Shown here one piece after another: positions 1 to 8,711 of a stretch of 64,000 nucleotides of DNA. Made by a program: the position numbers and the translations under genes. The notes beneath the pieces were generated by a model. It did not search any database and was not told where the DNA came from. It saw nothing but the letters and a program-made list of their open reading frames with translations. Location: assembly GCF_900112425.1 (NCBI RefSeq), contig NZ_FOLP01000008.1, forward strand, positions 232,602 to 296,601. The letters are read 5' to 3'. How positions within the stretch are numbered: the first letter of the stretch is position 1; every line of letters starts with the position of its first letter. The stretch is from Variovorax sp. OK212. GTDB taxonomy: Bacteria > Pseudomonadota > Gammaproteobacteria > Burkholderiales > Burkholderiaceae_C.

Positions 1-615
1 GGCCAGCGTCTCGAACATCGGCACCTCGATGGCCTGGCCCAGGCCCGAGCGCTCGCGCTCGTACAGCGCCATCGCCACCGCGTAGGCCACGGTGAGGCCG
101 GCGGTCTTGTCGGCCAGGATGGTGTTCACGTACGCCGGGTGGCCCGTCTGCGGGTTGGCCTGCACGGCCGCGAGGCCGCTCATGGCCTGGATGATGTCGT
201 CGAACGCCGGCCGGCCCGCATAGCGCCCCTTCTCCGAGAAGCCGACCGCCGCGCAATAGATGAGCCGCGGGTTCAGCGCGCGCAGCGCGGCGTCGTCCAG
301 GCCCAGGCGGGCCATCGACTTCGGCCGCACGTTCGACACGAACACGTCGGCATGGCGCACCAGCTCGCGCAGCTGCGCGGCGTCGGGCGCCGACTTCAGG
401 TCGAGCACCACGCTGCGCTTGTTGCGGTTGAGGTTCAGGAAGGGCGCGCCCATGCCCGCGTGCCGGGCCGGTGCCACATGGCGGAACACGTCGCCGTCTT
501 TCGATTCGATCTTGATCACGTCGGCGCCCATGTCGCCCATGATCTGCGTCGCGTAGGGGCCCATCGCGACGGAGGTCAGGTCGATCACACGCACGCCGTG
601 CAGCGGGCCGTTCAT
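1..615 (-). CDS. CaiB/BaiF family CoA-transferase (3' end outside window)
   Basis: Type III CoA-transferases move CoA between carboxylic acids, usually to start or end a catabolic route. The visible 205 residues begin MNGPLHGVRVIDLTSVAMGP, the usual family N terminus, followed by the GDMGADVIKIE segment, the NLNRNKRS stretch and an AFDDIIQAMSGL segment holding the conserved catalytic-region Asp. The frame is open to base 1, so roughly half of a typical 400-residue protein is missing. The ATG overlaps the TGA of the upstream aminotransferase gene by four bases (ATGA), so the two are probably translationally coupled. The acyl substrate cannot be inferred. Confidence 0.93.
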   Translation of the reverse strand, partial: MNGPLHGVRVIDLTSVAMGPYATQIMGDMGADVIKIESKDGDVFRHVAPARHAGMGAPFLNLNRNKRSVVLDLKSAPDAAQLRELVRHADVFVSNVRPKSMARLGLDDAALRALNPRLIYCAAVGFSEKGRYAGRPAFDDIIQAMSGLAAVQANPQTGHPAYVNTILADKTAGLTVAYAVAMALYERERSGLGQAIEVPMFETLA

Positions 616-1838
616 CGCGCGGCCTCTTTCGCGTCTTTCTCTTCGATAGGGGCCGAGAGCACGCGCACCGCGTGCGCCACGCCCGGCCCGTAGGCGATGC
701 CGCTCGCGCTCATGGCGGCCTCCACGCCCGCCAGGCAGCCCAGCACCATCGGCGCGTTGAGGTCGCCCAGGTGGCCGATGCGGAAGATCCTGCCCGCGAG
801 GCTGCCCAGCCCGCCCGCAATGCCGACCTGGAAGCGCTCGCGCGCCAGCGTGCGCAGCGCCTCCGGGTCGATGCCCGGGCGCACCGCGATGGTGGTGACC
901 GACACCGAGCGCGACGCCGGGTTGCGCACGTGGAAGGCCAGGTCGCCGCGCTCGCTCCAGCCTTCCACCGCCGCCTGCACCGCGCCGGCCAGCAGGCGAT
1001 GCCGCGCGATGACCTGCGCCAGCCCTTCCTCGAAGACCAGGCCCAGCGCCGCGTCGAGTCCCATCAGCAGGCTCTGCGGCGGCGTGCCGCAGAACTTGCG
1101 GTAGCTCAGCTCGCTCTTGCGGCGCAGCCAGTCCCAGTAGACGCGCGGCGCCTTGTTGTTTTCGGCGACGCGCATGGCCTTGCCGTTGACCGCCACGAAG
1201 CACAGGCCCGGCGGCACCATCAGCGCCTTCTGCGACGCGCCGATGGCCACGTCCACGCGCAGCGCATCCATGTCGAACGGCGCGGCGGCCAGCGAAGCCA
1301 CCACGTCGACCACCAGCAGCGCGGGGTGCGAAGCGGCATCGATCGCGTCGCGAAACGCCTGCATGTCGCTGGTCACGCCGCTGCCGGTGTCGGTGTGCAC
1401 CACGAACACCGCGGCGATCTCGCGCGCGGTGTCGGCGCGCAGCAGCTGCTCGACCGCGCCGGGGTCGGCCGCGTGGCCGTCTTCGCATGCGGTGCGTTGC
1501 ACGCGCACGCCCAGCCCTTCGGCATGCGCGGCCCAGGCTTCCGAGAAGGTGCCGCTGCCCGCCACCACCGCGCAGCCGCCCGGTGCCACGAGGTTGCAGA
1601 CCGTGGCCTCCCACGCCCCATGGCCGTTCGCCGCATACAGGAAGACGTCGGACTCGCGCGTGCCGAACACGCGCCGCAGGCCGTCTTCGCAACGCGCGAT
1701 GAGCGTGTCCAGCGCGGGGTCGCCGAGCTCCAGCGGCTGGGTGCCCATGGCGTTCACGACCTGCGCCGGCAGCCGCGTGGGGCCGGGGGCATGAAGGAAG
1801 GGCGTGCCCGGGATGCGGGGTGAGGAAGAAGGGTTCAA
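612..1838 (-). CDS. Class V aminotransferase (alanine/serine-glyoxylate aminotransferase-like)
   Basis: A 408-residue fold-type I PLP enzyme. The N-terminal HAPGPTRLPAQVVNAM motif is typical of alanine-glyoxylate and serine-glyoxylate/pyruvate aminotransferases. The PLP-binding lysine is K204 in GASQKALMVPPG, and D178 in VVDVVAS should hold the pyridine nitrogen. The family transfers an amino group from small amino acids to glyoxylate or pyruvate. It forms a two-gene unit with the downstream CoA-transferase (ATGA overlap) and is divergent from the amidase/ABC operon starting at 2110. A role linked to that operon's 2-hydroxyacid dehydrogenase, for example in glyoxylate handling, is possible but inferred from position only. 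Confidence 0.92.
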   Translation of the reverse strand: MNPSSSPRIPGTPFLHAPGPTRLPAQVVNAMGTQPLELGDPALDTLIARCEDGLRRVFGTRESDVFLYAANGHGAWEATVCNLVAPGGCAVVAGSGTFSEAWAAHAEGLGVRVQRTACEDGHAADPGAVEQLLRADTAREIAAVFVVHTDTGSGVTSDMQAFRDAIDAASHPALLVVDVVASLAAAPFDMDALRVDVAIGASQKALMVPPGLCFVAVNGKAMRVAENNKAPRVYWDWLRRKSELSYRKFCGTPPQSLLMGLDAALGLVFEEGLAQVIARHRLLAGAVQAAVEGWSERGDLAFHVRNPASRSVSVTTIAVRPGIDPEALRTLARERFQVGIAGGLGSLAGRIFRIGHLGDLNAPMVLGCLAGVEAAMSASGIAYGPGVAHAVRVLSAPIEEKDAKEAAR

Positions 1839-2109
1839 GGCAATCGTCCTGGAAAGGTCGCGGCAGCGCGCCGCGGAAAAAGAAGAACTTCACGCCAATC
1901 TGTGCACGAAGCTTGCTTAAATAAATCGTATAGCAATTTTCATGTATCGCTTAAAGATACTTATTGAGGATGATGCACCACGATGAGGCTTTCTGATGAC
2001 GGGTTTGTACCGATGAGGTTCGGATTGCCCCGTTGCGGCAAACATGGGAATATATCTACATGCAATATTTAAAGATCGCAATGCAATACTTAATGAATGA
2101 GGTGCACGC
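1839..2109. promoter_or_regulatory. AT-rich divergent promoter region
   Basis: This gap between the aminotransferase (minus) and the amidase (plus) is sharply more AT-rich than its flanks from about 1910 to 2100, as expected for two divergent promoters. It holds an inverted repeat GTATC-N7-GATAC at 1944-1960 and a 12-bp imperfect direct repeat at 2061-2093, listed separately. No exact -35/-10 pair is claimed. Confidence 0.6.
2061..2093. promoter_or_regulatory. Candidate operator: direct repeats with 21-bp phasing
   Basis: TGCAATATTTAA (2061-2072) and TGCAATACTTAA (2082-2093) repeat with a 21-bp period, about two helical turns, just upstream of the amidase ATG at 2110. The 10-mer ATCGCAATGC at 2075-2084 recurs upstream of the iclR-type gene (12992-13001). 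This suggests, without proof, a binding site for that regulator. Confidence 0.4.
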
Positions 2110-3552
2110 ATGAGTGCGTTCACGCCGAACGAATATGACGCGCTCGACGGCGTCGAGATGGCCCGGTTGCTGGCCGAAGGCGAAACCAGCTCGCAGGGCC
2201 TGATGGCCTGCGCCACCGACGCCGCGCGCCGCCACGCCGACCTGAACGCGCTGACCTACGAGCGCTTCGACGAATCGCTGGCGCTGGCGCGCGACTGGCA
2301 GCCGCGCGGCGTGTTCGGCGGCATTCCGTTTTTGCTGAAGGACTCGGGGCTCGCGTCCACGCGCTTTCCGTCGAGCATCGGTTCGCGCCTGCTCGACGAC
2401 ACCACCTACACGGTGAACGCCACGCTGACCGAGCGCTTCGAAAAGGCCGGCCTGATCTCCTTCGCGCGCTCCACCGTGTCCGAGCTCTGCATGGGCCCGT
2501 CGACCGAGGCCGTGCGCAACGGCGGCGCCACCTTCAACCCCTGGGACCGCAGCCGCTCGGTCGGCGGCTCCAGCGGCGGTGCGGCGGTGGCCGTGGCCGC
2601 GGGCATCGTGCCGGTTGCGCACGGCAGCGACGGCGGCGGCTCCATCCGCCTGCCCGCCGCCTGCTGCGGCGTGTACGGCCTGAAGCCGTCGCGCGGCCGC
2701 GTGCCCATGGGCCCGTTCCGCAACGAAGGTTGGGGCGGCATGGCGGTGGACGGTGTACTCACGCGCACCGTGCGCGACACCGCCGCCGCCATGGACGCCA
2801 TCAGCGGCTACGAGCCGGGCGCACCGTACGGCGCGCCGCCCAAGGCCGGCAGCTACCTCGAACTGATCGGCCGCGCGCCCGAGCGTGCGCTGCGCATCGG
2901 CGTGTGGCGCCATGCGTGGAACGGCATTGCCATCGCGCCCGAATGCCAGGCCGCCGTGGAGCGCACCGTGGCGCTGTGCCGCGACATGGGCCACGAGATC
3001 GTCGAGGTGCCGCTGCCCGACATCGACTACGAAGCGTTCGTGCGCGCGCACGGGTCCGTGCTGGCGTCGAACATCGTGCTGGCGGTCGACACGCGCGTGA
3101 AGCTGCGGGGCAGGGCGCTGGCGGCCGACGACATCGAGGAGGTCATTCGCGACGGCTATGCGGTCGGCAAGGGCATTGCCGCCACGCAGTACGTGGAAGC
3201 CATCCAGCGCTTTCATGCCATCGGCCGCGCCTTCGAGGCGGCCATGCGCGGCTGCGACATCGTGATCAGCACCACGCTCACGCAGCTGCCCGTGAAGCTC
3301 GGCGAGCTCGCGCTCACCGGCGGCTTCTGGGACTTTCGCAGCAAGGTGTCGCGCTACGCCACCTTCCTGGCCGTGATCAATGCCTCGGGCCAGCCGGCGG
3401 CGACACTGCCGATGAACCGCACCGCCGAGGGCGTGCCCATCGGCACGCAGCTCATCGGGCACTTCGGCCGCGAAGACCAGGTGCTTGCGCTGTCCGCCCA
3501 GCTGGAACGCGCGGCGCCCTGGGCGTCGGTGCGCCCGGCCGCGCGCGGCTGA
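2110..3552 (+). CDS. Amidase signature family hydrolase
   Basis: A 480-residue amidase-signature enzyme that hydrolyses C-N bonds of amides. The Ser-cisSer-Lys triad is visible: K77 in PFLLKD, S154 in VGGSSGG and nucleophile S178 in GSDGGGSIRLPA; the 24-residue spacing of the serines is the family standard. It opens the plus-strand operon and is followed after 47 bases by the ABC binding protein. The likely role is cleavage of an imported amide. It differs clearly from the second amidase at 58203. GatA is a distant alternative, but no GatB or GatC gene is nearby. Confidence 0.93.
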   Translation: MSAFTPNEYDALDGVEMARLLAEGETSSQGLMACATDAARRHADLNALTYERFDESLALARDWQPRGVFGGIPFLLKDSGLASTRFPSSIGSRLLDDTTYTVNATLTERFEKAGLISFARSTVSELCMGPSTEAVRNGGATFNPWDRSRSVGGSSGGAAVAVAAGIVPVAHGSDGGGSIRLPAACCGVYGLKPSRGRVPMGPFRNEGWGGMAVDGVLTRTVRDTAAAMDAISGYEPGAPYGAPPKAGSYLELIGRAPERALRIGVWRHAWNGIAIAPECQAAVERTVALCRDMGHEIVEVPLPDIDYEAFVRAHGSVLASNIVLAVDTRVKLRGRALAADDIEEVIRDGYAVGKGIAATQYVEAIQRFHAIGRAFEAAMRGCDIVISTTLTQLPVKLGELALTGGFWDFRSKVSRYATFLAVINASGQPAATLPMNRTAEGVPIGTQLIGHFGREDQVLALSAQLERAAPWASVRPAARG

Positions 3553-3599
3553 ACCACTCATCCCTCGATTCATTCACCTCCGCCCCCTCAAGGATCCAC

Positions 3600-5192
3600 A
3601 TGAAGAAGAACCTGTTCCTCGCCGCGATCGCCCTGTGCGCGGCCATGGCCCTGCCGGCCGTGCCGTCCTTCGCCAAGGACGCCAAGGACGCCAAGGACGA
3701 CGTGACCGTGAAGGTCGTCATGCATGCGCCGCTGCGCGTGCTCGACCCCATCTTCACCAACGCCTACATCACCCGCAACCACGGCTACCTGGTGTTCGAC
3801 ACGCTGTTCTCGCTCGACAGCGAAGGCAAGCCGCAGCCGCAGATGGTCAACACCTTCAAGCTGTCGCCCGACAAGCTCACCTACACCTTCACGCTGCGCC
3901 CCGGCCTCAAGTTCCATGACGGCTCGCCCGTCACGTCGGACGACGTGATCGCCTCGCTGCAGCGCTGGGCCGCGCGCGACGCCCTGGGCACGCGCCTGAT
4001 GGCCGTCACCGAGAAGATGGCCGCGGTCGACGCCAACACCTTCACGCTGCAGCTGAAGAAGCCGTACGGCCTGGTGCTGGACTCGCTCGCCAAGCCCGGC
4101 TCGCCGGTGCCTTTCATCATGCCCAAGCGCCTGGCCGCGACCTCGCCCAACGAAGCCATCACCGAGATGGTCGGCTCCGGCCCCTACAAGTTCGTGCAGG
4201 CCGACTTCCAGCCGGGCGTGAAGGCCACCTACCTGAAGTTTGCCGACTACGTGCCGCGCAGCGAGCCGGCCAGCAACTTCGCGGGCGGCAAGGTGGTGAA
4301 CATCGACCGCCTCGAGGTGGTCAACATCGCCGACGGCCAGACCGCGGTGAACGCCATGCGCAACGGCGAGATCGACTTCATCGAGAACGTCGCGCCCGAC
4401 CTGCTGTCGCAGTTCGACGGCGTGAAGGGCGTCAGCACCGCGCCCAAGAGCCGCGAGACCAACATGTACACGCTGCGCATGAACTGGATGCAGCCCCCGT
4501 TCGACAACGTGAAGGTGCGCCGCGCCGCCATGGCCGCGCTCTACCAGCTCGACTACCTCGACGCCTCCATCGGCGACCCCAAGCGCTACCGCGTGTGCGG
4601 CGCGGTGCTCACCTGCTCCTCGCCCTACAAGTCGGAAGAGGGCGCCACGCAGATCCACAAGCCCGACCTGGTCAAGGCCAAGCAGATGCTCAAGGAAAGC
4701 GGCTACAAGGGCGAGAAGGTGGTGGTGCTGCACTCGACCGACGTGCGCAGCCTGGTCAACATCGCGCCCATCACCGCGCAGGCGCTGCGCAGCATCGGCA
4801 TGAACGTCGACATGCAGGCCATGGACTTCACCACGCTGCTGGCGCGCCGCACCAAGAAGGACCCGGTCGACAAGGGCGGCTGGAGCATCTTCCAGTCGAG
4901 CATCGTCGTGCTCGACCTGATCAACCCGGTGGTCAACCCCAACCTGGACGGCCGCGGCGAAGTGGGCTACCCCGGCTGGACCAAGGACGACACCATGGAA
5001 GGCCTGCGCGACCAGTTCGCCAGCGAGCCCGACGCCGCCAAGCGCGCGCAGATCGCGCAGGCGATCCAGAAGCGCGCGTACGAGCAGGTGTTCTACGTGC
5101 CGCTGGGCGAAGTCATCGAGTACAAGGCCTTCGACGCGAAGATGGGCAAGCTCGTGGACGCGCAGTTGCCCCTGTTCTGGTCGAGCAAGTGA
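3600..5192 (+). CDS. ABC transporter periplasmic binding protein, peptide/nickel type (SBP family 5)
   Basis: The 530-residue product has an Ala-rich signal peptide (residues 1-25, cleavage likely after PSFA) followed by a short Lys-Asp-Ala repeat (KDAKDAKDD). The DppA/OppA-type hallmarks follow: VVMHAPLRVLDPI near the mature N terminus, LRPGLKFHDGSPVTSDDV, and VGSGPYKF. The frame is open further upstream, but ATG 3600 is chosen because it yields the signal peptide and lies just after the amidase stop. It should capture a peptide-like substrate for the permeases encoded next. The copy at 31593 plays the same part in the second operon. Confidence 0.94.
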   Translation: MKKNLFLAAIALCAAMALPAVPSFAKDAKDAKDDVTVKVVMHAPLRVLDPIFTNAYITRNHGYLVFDTLFSLDSEGKPQPQMVNTFKLSPDKLTYTFTLRPGLKFHDGSPVTSDDVIASLQRWAARDALGTRLMAVTEKMAAVDANTFTLQLKKPYGLVLDSLAKPGSPVPFIMPKRLAATSPNEAITEMVGSGPYKFVQADFQPGVKATYLKFADYVPRSEPASNFAGGKVVNIDRLEVVNIADGQTAVNAMRNGEIDFIENVAPDLLSQFDGVKGVSTAPKSRETNMYTLRMNWMQPPFDNVKVRRAAMAALYQLDYLDASIGDPKRYRVCGAVLTCSSPYKSEEGATQIHKPDLVKAKQMLKESGYKGEKVVVLHSTDVRSLVNIAPITAQALRSIGMNVDMQAMDFTTLLARRTKKDPVDKGGWSIFQSSIVVLDLINPVVNPNLDGRGEVGYPGWTKDDTMEGLRDQFASEPDAAKRAQIAQAIQKRAYEQVFYVPLGEVIEYKAFDAKMGKLVDAQLPLFWSSK

Positions 5193-5193
5193 C

Positions 5194-6135
5194 GTGCTGA
5201 GCCTCGTCTTCAAGCGCCTGCTCGCCGCCGTGCCGGTGGTGCTGATCGTGGCCACGGTGGTGTTCCTGCTGCTGCGCATGGCGCCCGGCGACCCGGCCCG
5301 GGTCATTGCCGGCGACATGGCCAGCGAGGAAACCATCGCGCAGATCCGCGCCAACCTCGGCCTCGACCGGCCGCTGCCCACGCAGTACGCGCTGGCCATG
5401 GGCGCCCTGGCCAAGGGCGACCTGGGCACCTCGATCGTGTCGAAGCAGCCGGTGTCCGCGCTCATCGGCGCGCGCATCGGCCCCACGGCCGCGCTCGCGC
5501 TCACCTCGCTGCTGCTCACCGTGCTGCTGGCCATTCCGCTGGGCGTGCTGTCGGCGTGGTGGCACCGCCGCGCGTTCGACCGCGTCACCATGGCGCTGAC
5601 CGTGCTCGCGTTTTCGGTGCCCGCCTTCGTGGTGGGCTACGTGCTGATCCTGGTGTTCTCCGTCACGCTCAACTGGTTTCCGGTGCAGGGCTATGCGCCG
5701 CTGGCCGACGGCGTGGGCGGCTTCCTGTACCGGCTGGTGCTGCCCAGCCTCACGCTGGCCACGGTGTTCGTCGCGCTCATCACGCGCATCACGCGCGCCA
5801 GCATGCTCGACGTGCTGGGCGAAGACTTCGTGCGCACCGCGCGCGCCAAGGGCGCGCCCGAGCGCTACGTGCTGTTCCGCCATGCGCTGCGCAACGCGGC
5901 GGCGCCCATCGTCACGGTGGTCGGCGTGGCCGTCACCACGCTCATCAGCGGCGTGGTGGTCACCGAGACCATCTTCAACATTCCCGGCGTGGGCAGCCTC
6001 ATCGTCGACGCCGTGCTCGCGCGGGACTACCCGGTGGTGCAGGGAACGATCCTGTTCTTCTCCTTCATCTACGTGTTCGTGAACCTTGCCATCGACCTGA
6101 TCTATGTGCTGCTCGATCCCCGCATCCGCTACTGA
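5194..6135 (+). CDS. ABC transporter permease, DppB-like
   Basis: A 313-residue inner-membrane permease of the BPD_transp_1 family. N-terminal FKRLLAAVPVVLIVATVVFLLLRMAPGDP and C-terminal LIYVLLDPRIRY are typical of the B subunit of dipeptide importers. The EDFVRTARAKGAPE segment is the EAA loop that contacts the ATPase. The start is GTG, one base after the binding-protein stop, so translation is probably coupled. It pairs with the 6148 permease. Confidence 0.94.
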   Translation: MLSLVFKRLLAAVPVVLIVATVVFLLLRMAPGDPARVIAGDMASEETIAQIRANLGLDRPLPTQYALAMGALAKGDLGTSIVSKQPVSALIGARIGPTAALALTSLLLTVLLAIPLGVLSAWWHRRAFDRVTMALTVLAFSVPAFVVGYVLILVFSVTLNWFPVQGYAPLADGVGGFLYRLVLPSLTLATVFVALITRITRASMLDVLGEDFVRTARAKGAPERYVLFRHALRNAAAPIVTVVGVAVTTLISGVVVTETIFNIPGVGSLIVDAVLARDYPVVQGTILFFSFIYVFVNLAIDLIYVLLDPRIRY

Positions 6136-6147
6136 CACGGAACGACC

Positions 6148-7047
6148 ATGCCAGCCGCTGTGACGAATCCTCCTTCAACTTCATCCCCGACGCGCGCGCC
6201 TTCCCGGCTGCGCGCCGCGGCCTCCGTGCTGCTGCACGACCGCGTCATGCTGGTGTCGCTGCTCCTGCTGCTGCTGCTCATCGCGGTGTCGGTGTTCGCG
6301 CCGCTGCTGGCCTCGCAGGACCCGGCGGCCATCGCGCCGCGCGAGCGGCTGCAGGGCGCATCGGCCGCGCACTGGCTCGGCACCGACTCGCTCGGGCGCG
6401 ACCTGTTCTCGCGCATCCTCCACGGCGGCCGGCTGTCGATCTCGCTGGCCTTGCTGGTCAGCGTGAGCTCGGTGGTGGTGGGCCTGCTGTTCGGCATCGT
6501 GGCGGGCTACTTCCGCCGGCTCGACTCCTTCATCATGCGGCTCATGGACGGCATCATGGCCATTCCGGGCCTGCTGCTGGCCATTGCCATGGTGGCGCTG
6601 GGCGGCGCGCAGATCTCGACCATGGTGCTGGCCATCGCCATCCCCGAGGTGCCGCGCATCGCGCGCCTGGTGCGCAGCGTGGTGCTGTCGGTGCGTGAAG
6701 AGCCGTACGTCGAGGCCTCCTTCGGCATGGGCTCGTCGACCCTGCGCGTGCTCACCTGGCACATCCTGCCGAGCACCATCAACCCGCTGGTGGTGCAGGC
6801 CACCTTCGTGTGCGCCGCGGCCATCCTCACCGAGGCAGTGCTGGGCTTCCTGGGCCTGGGCTTCCCGCCCGAGGTGCCGAGCCTGGGCAGCATCATTGCC
6901 GAGGGCCGGCCGTACTTCCAGCGCGCGCCCTGGATCATCCTGTTTCCCGGCGCTTTTCTCGCGCTGCTGATCCTGGCCATCAACATGTTCGGCGACGCCC
7001 TGCGCGACCGGCTCGACCCGCGCCTCGCGCGCAAAGGCAGGAACTGA
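6148..7047 (+). CDS. ABC transporter permease, DppC-like
   Basis: This 299-residue permease has a first membrane segment near residues 30-52, the characteristic HWLGTDSLGRDLFSRIL motif of DppC/OppC proteins, and an EAA loop around EEPYVEASFGMGSS. It ends with LRDRLDPRLARKGRN. It forms the heterodimeric channel with the 5194 product. Its stop overlaps the next start by one base (TGATG). Confidence 0.94.
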   Translation: MPAAVTNPPSTSSPTRAPSRLRAAASVLLHDRVMLVSLLLLLLLIAVSVFAPLLASQDPAAIAPRERLQGASAAHWLGTDSLGRDLFSRILHGGRLSISLALLVSVSSVVVGLLFGIVAGYFRRLDSFIMRLMDGIMAIPGLLLAIAMVALGGAQISTMVLAIAIPEVPRIARLVRSVVLSVREEPYVEASFGMGSSTLRVLTWHILPSTINPLVVQATFVCAAAILTEAVLGFLGLGFPPEVPSLGSIIAEGRPYFQRAPWIILFPGAFLALLILAINMFGDALRDRLDPRLARKGRN

Positions 7048-8711
7048 TGCCGACCCACACCCCCCACCCTTGCGCGTCCCCGCTCGCGCCCATCCTCGAG
7101 GTGCGCAACCTGCACGTGCGCCTGCCCGGCACCAGCGACCGCGTGTACGCGGCGCAGGACATCAGCCTCACGGTGGCGCGCAAGGAAATCGTCTGCATCG
7201 TCGGGGAGTCCGGCTCGGGCAAGTCGGTGACCGCGGGCGCCGTGATGGGCCTGCTGCCCAAGGACGTGCTCACGCTCGAAAGCGGGCAGATCCTGCTCGA
7301 AGGCAAGGACATCACGCACACCTCGCGCGCCGGCTTGCGCGCGCTGCGCGGCGACCGCATGGCCATGATCTTCCAGGAGCCCATGACCGCGCTGAACCCG
7401 CTGATGCGCGTGGGCGACCAGATTGCCGAGGTCTTCGAGTTCCACGACGCCTCGCTCAATGCGGCCGAGGTCGCCAGGCGCGTGCTCGCGCTGCTGGTCG
7501 ACGTGAAGCTGCCCTCGCCCGAGACGCTGCGCAGCGCCTTTCCGCACCAGCTCTCCGGCGGGCAGCGCCAGCGCGTGATGATCGCGATGGCACTGGCCAT
7601 GAAGCCCGCGCTGATCATTGCCGACGAGCCCACCACCGCGCTCGACGTGACCTCGCAGGCGCAGGTGCTGCGCCTGCTGAACGAGCTGCGCGACAAGCAC
7701 GACAACGGCGTTCTCTTCATCACGCACGACTTCGACGTGGTCGCCGAGATTGCCGACCGCGTGATCGTCATGCAGCGCGGCCGAATCATCGAAAGCGGCA
7801 CGGTCGAAGAGGTGCTGCGCAACCCGCAGCAGCCGTACACGCGCAAGCTGCTGGCGGCGGTGCCGCGCGGCGAGTTCGGCGCCGACGCGCATGAAAAAGG
7901 TGGCGACACCGTGCTCGAGGTGAAGAACCTCGCGCTGCGCTACGAAACCGCGAGCTTCTTCGCCTCGCGCCGGCGCGTGGTGAACGCGCTCGACGGCGTG
8001 TCGCTGTCGCTGGCGCGCGGCGAGACGCTGGGCGTGGTGGGCGAGTCGGGCTCCGGCAAGACCACGCTGGGCCGCTGCCTGGCGCACATGGCCGCGCCCA
8101 CCGGCGGGCAGGTGCTGCTCGACGGCATCGACGTGACGCACCTGTCGCGCTCGCAGTGGCGTGCCCATTGCAAGCGCGTGCAGATGATCTTCCAGGACCC
8201 GTTCCGCTCGTTCAACCCGCGCATGAAGATCGGCAGCTCGCTGGCCGAAGGCCCGATGAACTACGGCGAGACGCGCGCCGAGGTCGAGGCGCGCATGCTG
8301 CGCATGCTCGCGCTGGTGCAGCTCGACGCGAGCGCGCTGCAGCGCTTTCCGCACGAGTTCTCGGGCGGGCAGCGCCAGCGCCTGTCGATTGCGCGCGCGC
8401 TGATGATGGAGCCCGAGGTGCTGATCGCCGACGAGGCCGTGTCGGCGCTCGACGTGTCGGTGCAGGCGCAGATCCTCGACCTGCTGGAAGAGATCCGCGC
8501 GCGGCTCGGCCTGAGCATCGTCTTCATCACGCACGACCTGCGCGTGGCCGCGCGCCTGTGCCACCGCATCGCGGTGATGCAGCGCGGCAAGGTGGTCGAG
8601 CTGGGCACGGCCAGGCAGGTGTTCGAACAGCCCTCGGCCGCCTACACGCGCGAACTGCTGTCGGCCATTCCGGGGCAGAACCCTCGGATGGCCGAGGAGG
8701 CACTGGCATGA
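7047..8711 (+). CDS. Fused dipeptide ABC transporter ATPase (DppD-DppF type)
   Basis: The 554-residue protein contains two complete ABC cassettes. Domain 1: Walker A GESGSGKS at 53-60, signature LSGGQ at 169-173, Walker B IIADEP at 190-195, H-loop near 227, then a short oligopeptide-transporter extension (PQQPYTRKLLAAVP). Domain 2: Walker A GESGSGKT at 332-339, FSGGQ at 438-442, LIADEA at 459-464. Fused pairs of this kind resemble GsiA and YejF. It energises the permeases encoded upstream. Start ATG 7047 overlaps the permease stop; longer readings of the frame run into the permease gene and are rejected. Confidence 0.95.
   Translation: MPTHTPHPCASPLAPILEVRNLHVRLPGTSDRVYAAQDISLTVARKEIVCIVGESGSGKSVTAGAVMGLLPKDVLTLESGQILLEGKDITHTSRAGLRALRGDRMAMIFQEPMTALNPLMRVGDQIAEVFEFHDASLNAAEVARRVLALLVDVKLPSPETLRSAFPHQLSGGQRQRVMIAMALAMKPALIIADEPTTALDVTSQAQVLRLLNELRDKHDNGVLFITHDFDVVAEIADRVIVMQRGRIIESGTVEEVLRNPQQPYTRKLLAAVPRGEFGADAHEKGGDTVLEVKNLALRYETASFFASRRRVVNALDGVSLSLARGETLGVVGESGSGKTTLGRCLAHMAAPTGGQVLLDGIDVTHLSRSQWRAHCKRVQMIFQDPFRSFNPRMKIGSSLAEGPMNYGETRAEVEARMLRMLALVQLDASALQRFPHEFSGGQRQRLSIARALMMEPEVLIADEAVSALDVSVQAQILDLLEEIRARLGLSIVFITHDLRVAARLCHRIAVMQRGKVVELGTARQVFEQPSAAYTRELLSAIPGQNPRMAEEALA

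Noticed and set aside
2730..3599. N-terminal extension making the first binding protein 820 residues
   Set aside because: The extra 290 residues are a shadow of the amidase in another frame, Arg/His-rich and family-less; ATG 3600 gives a proper signal peptide.
3588..5591. 667-codon open frame antisense to the binding protein
   Set aside because: Typical high-GC shadow: low-complexity His/Arg/Val-rich translation opposite a well-supported gene.
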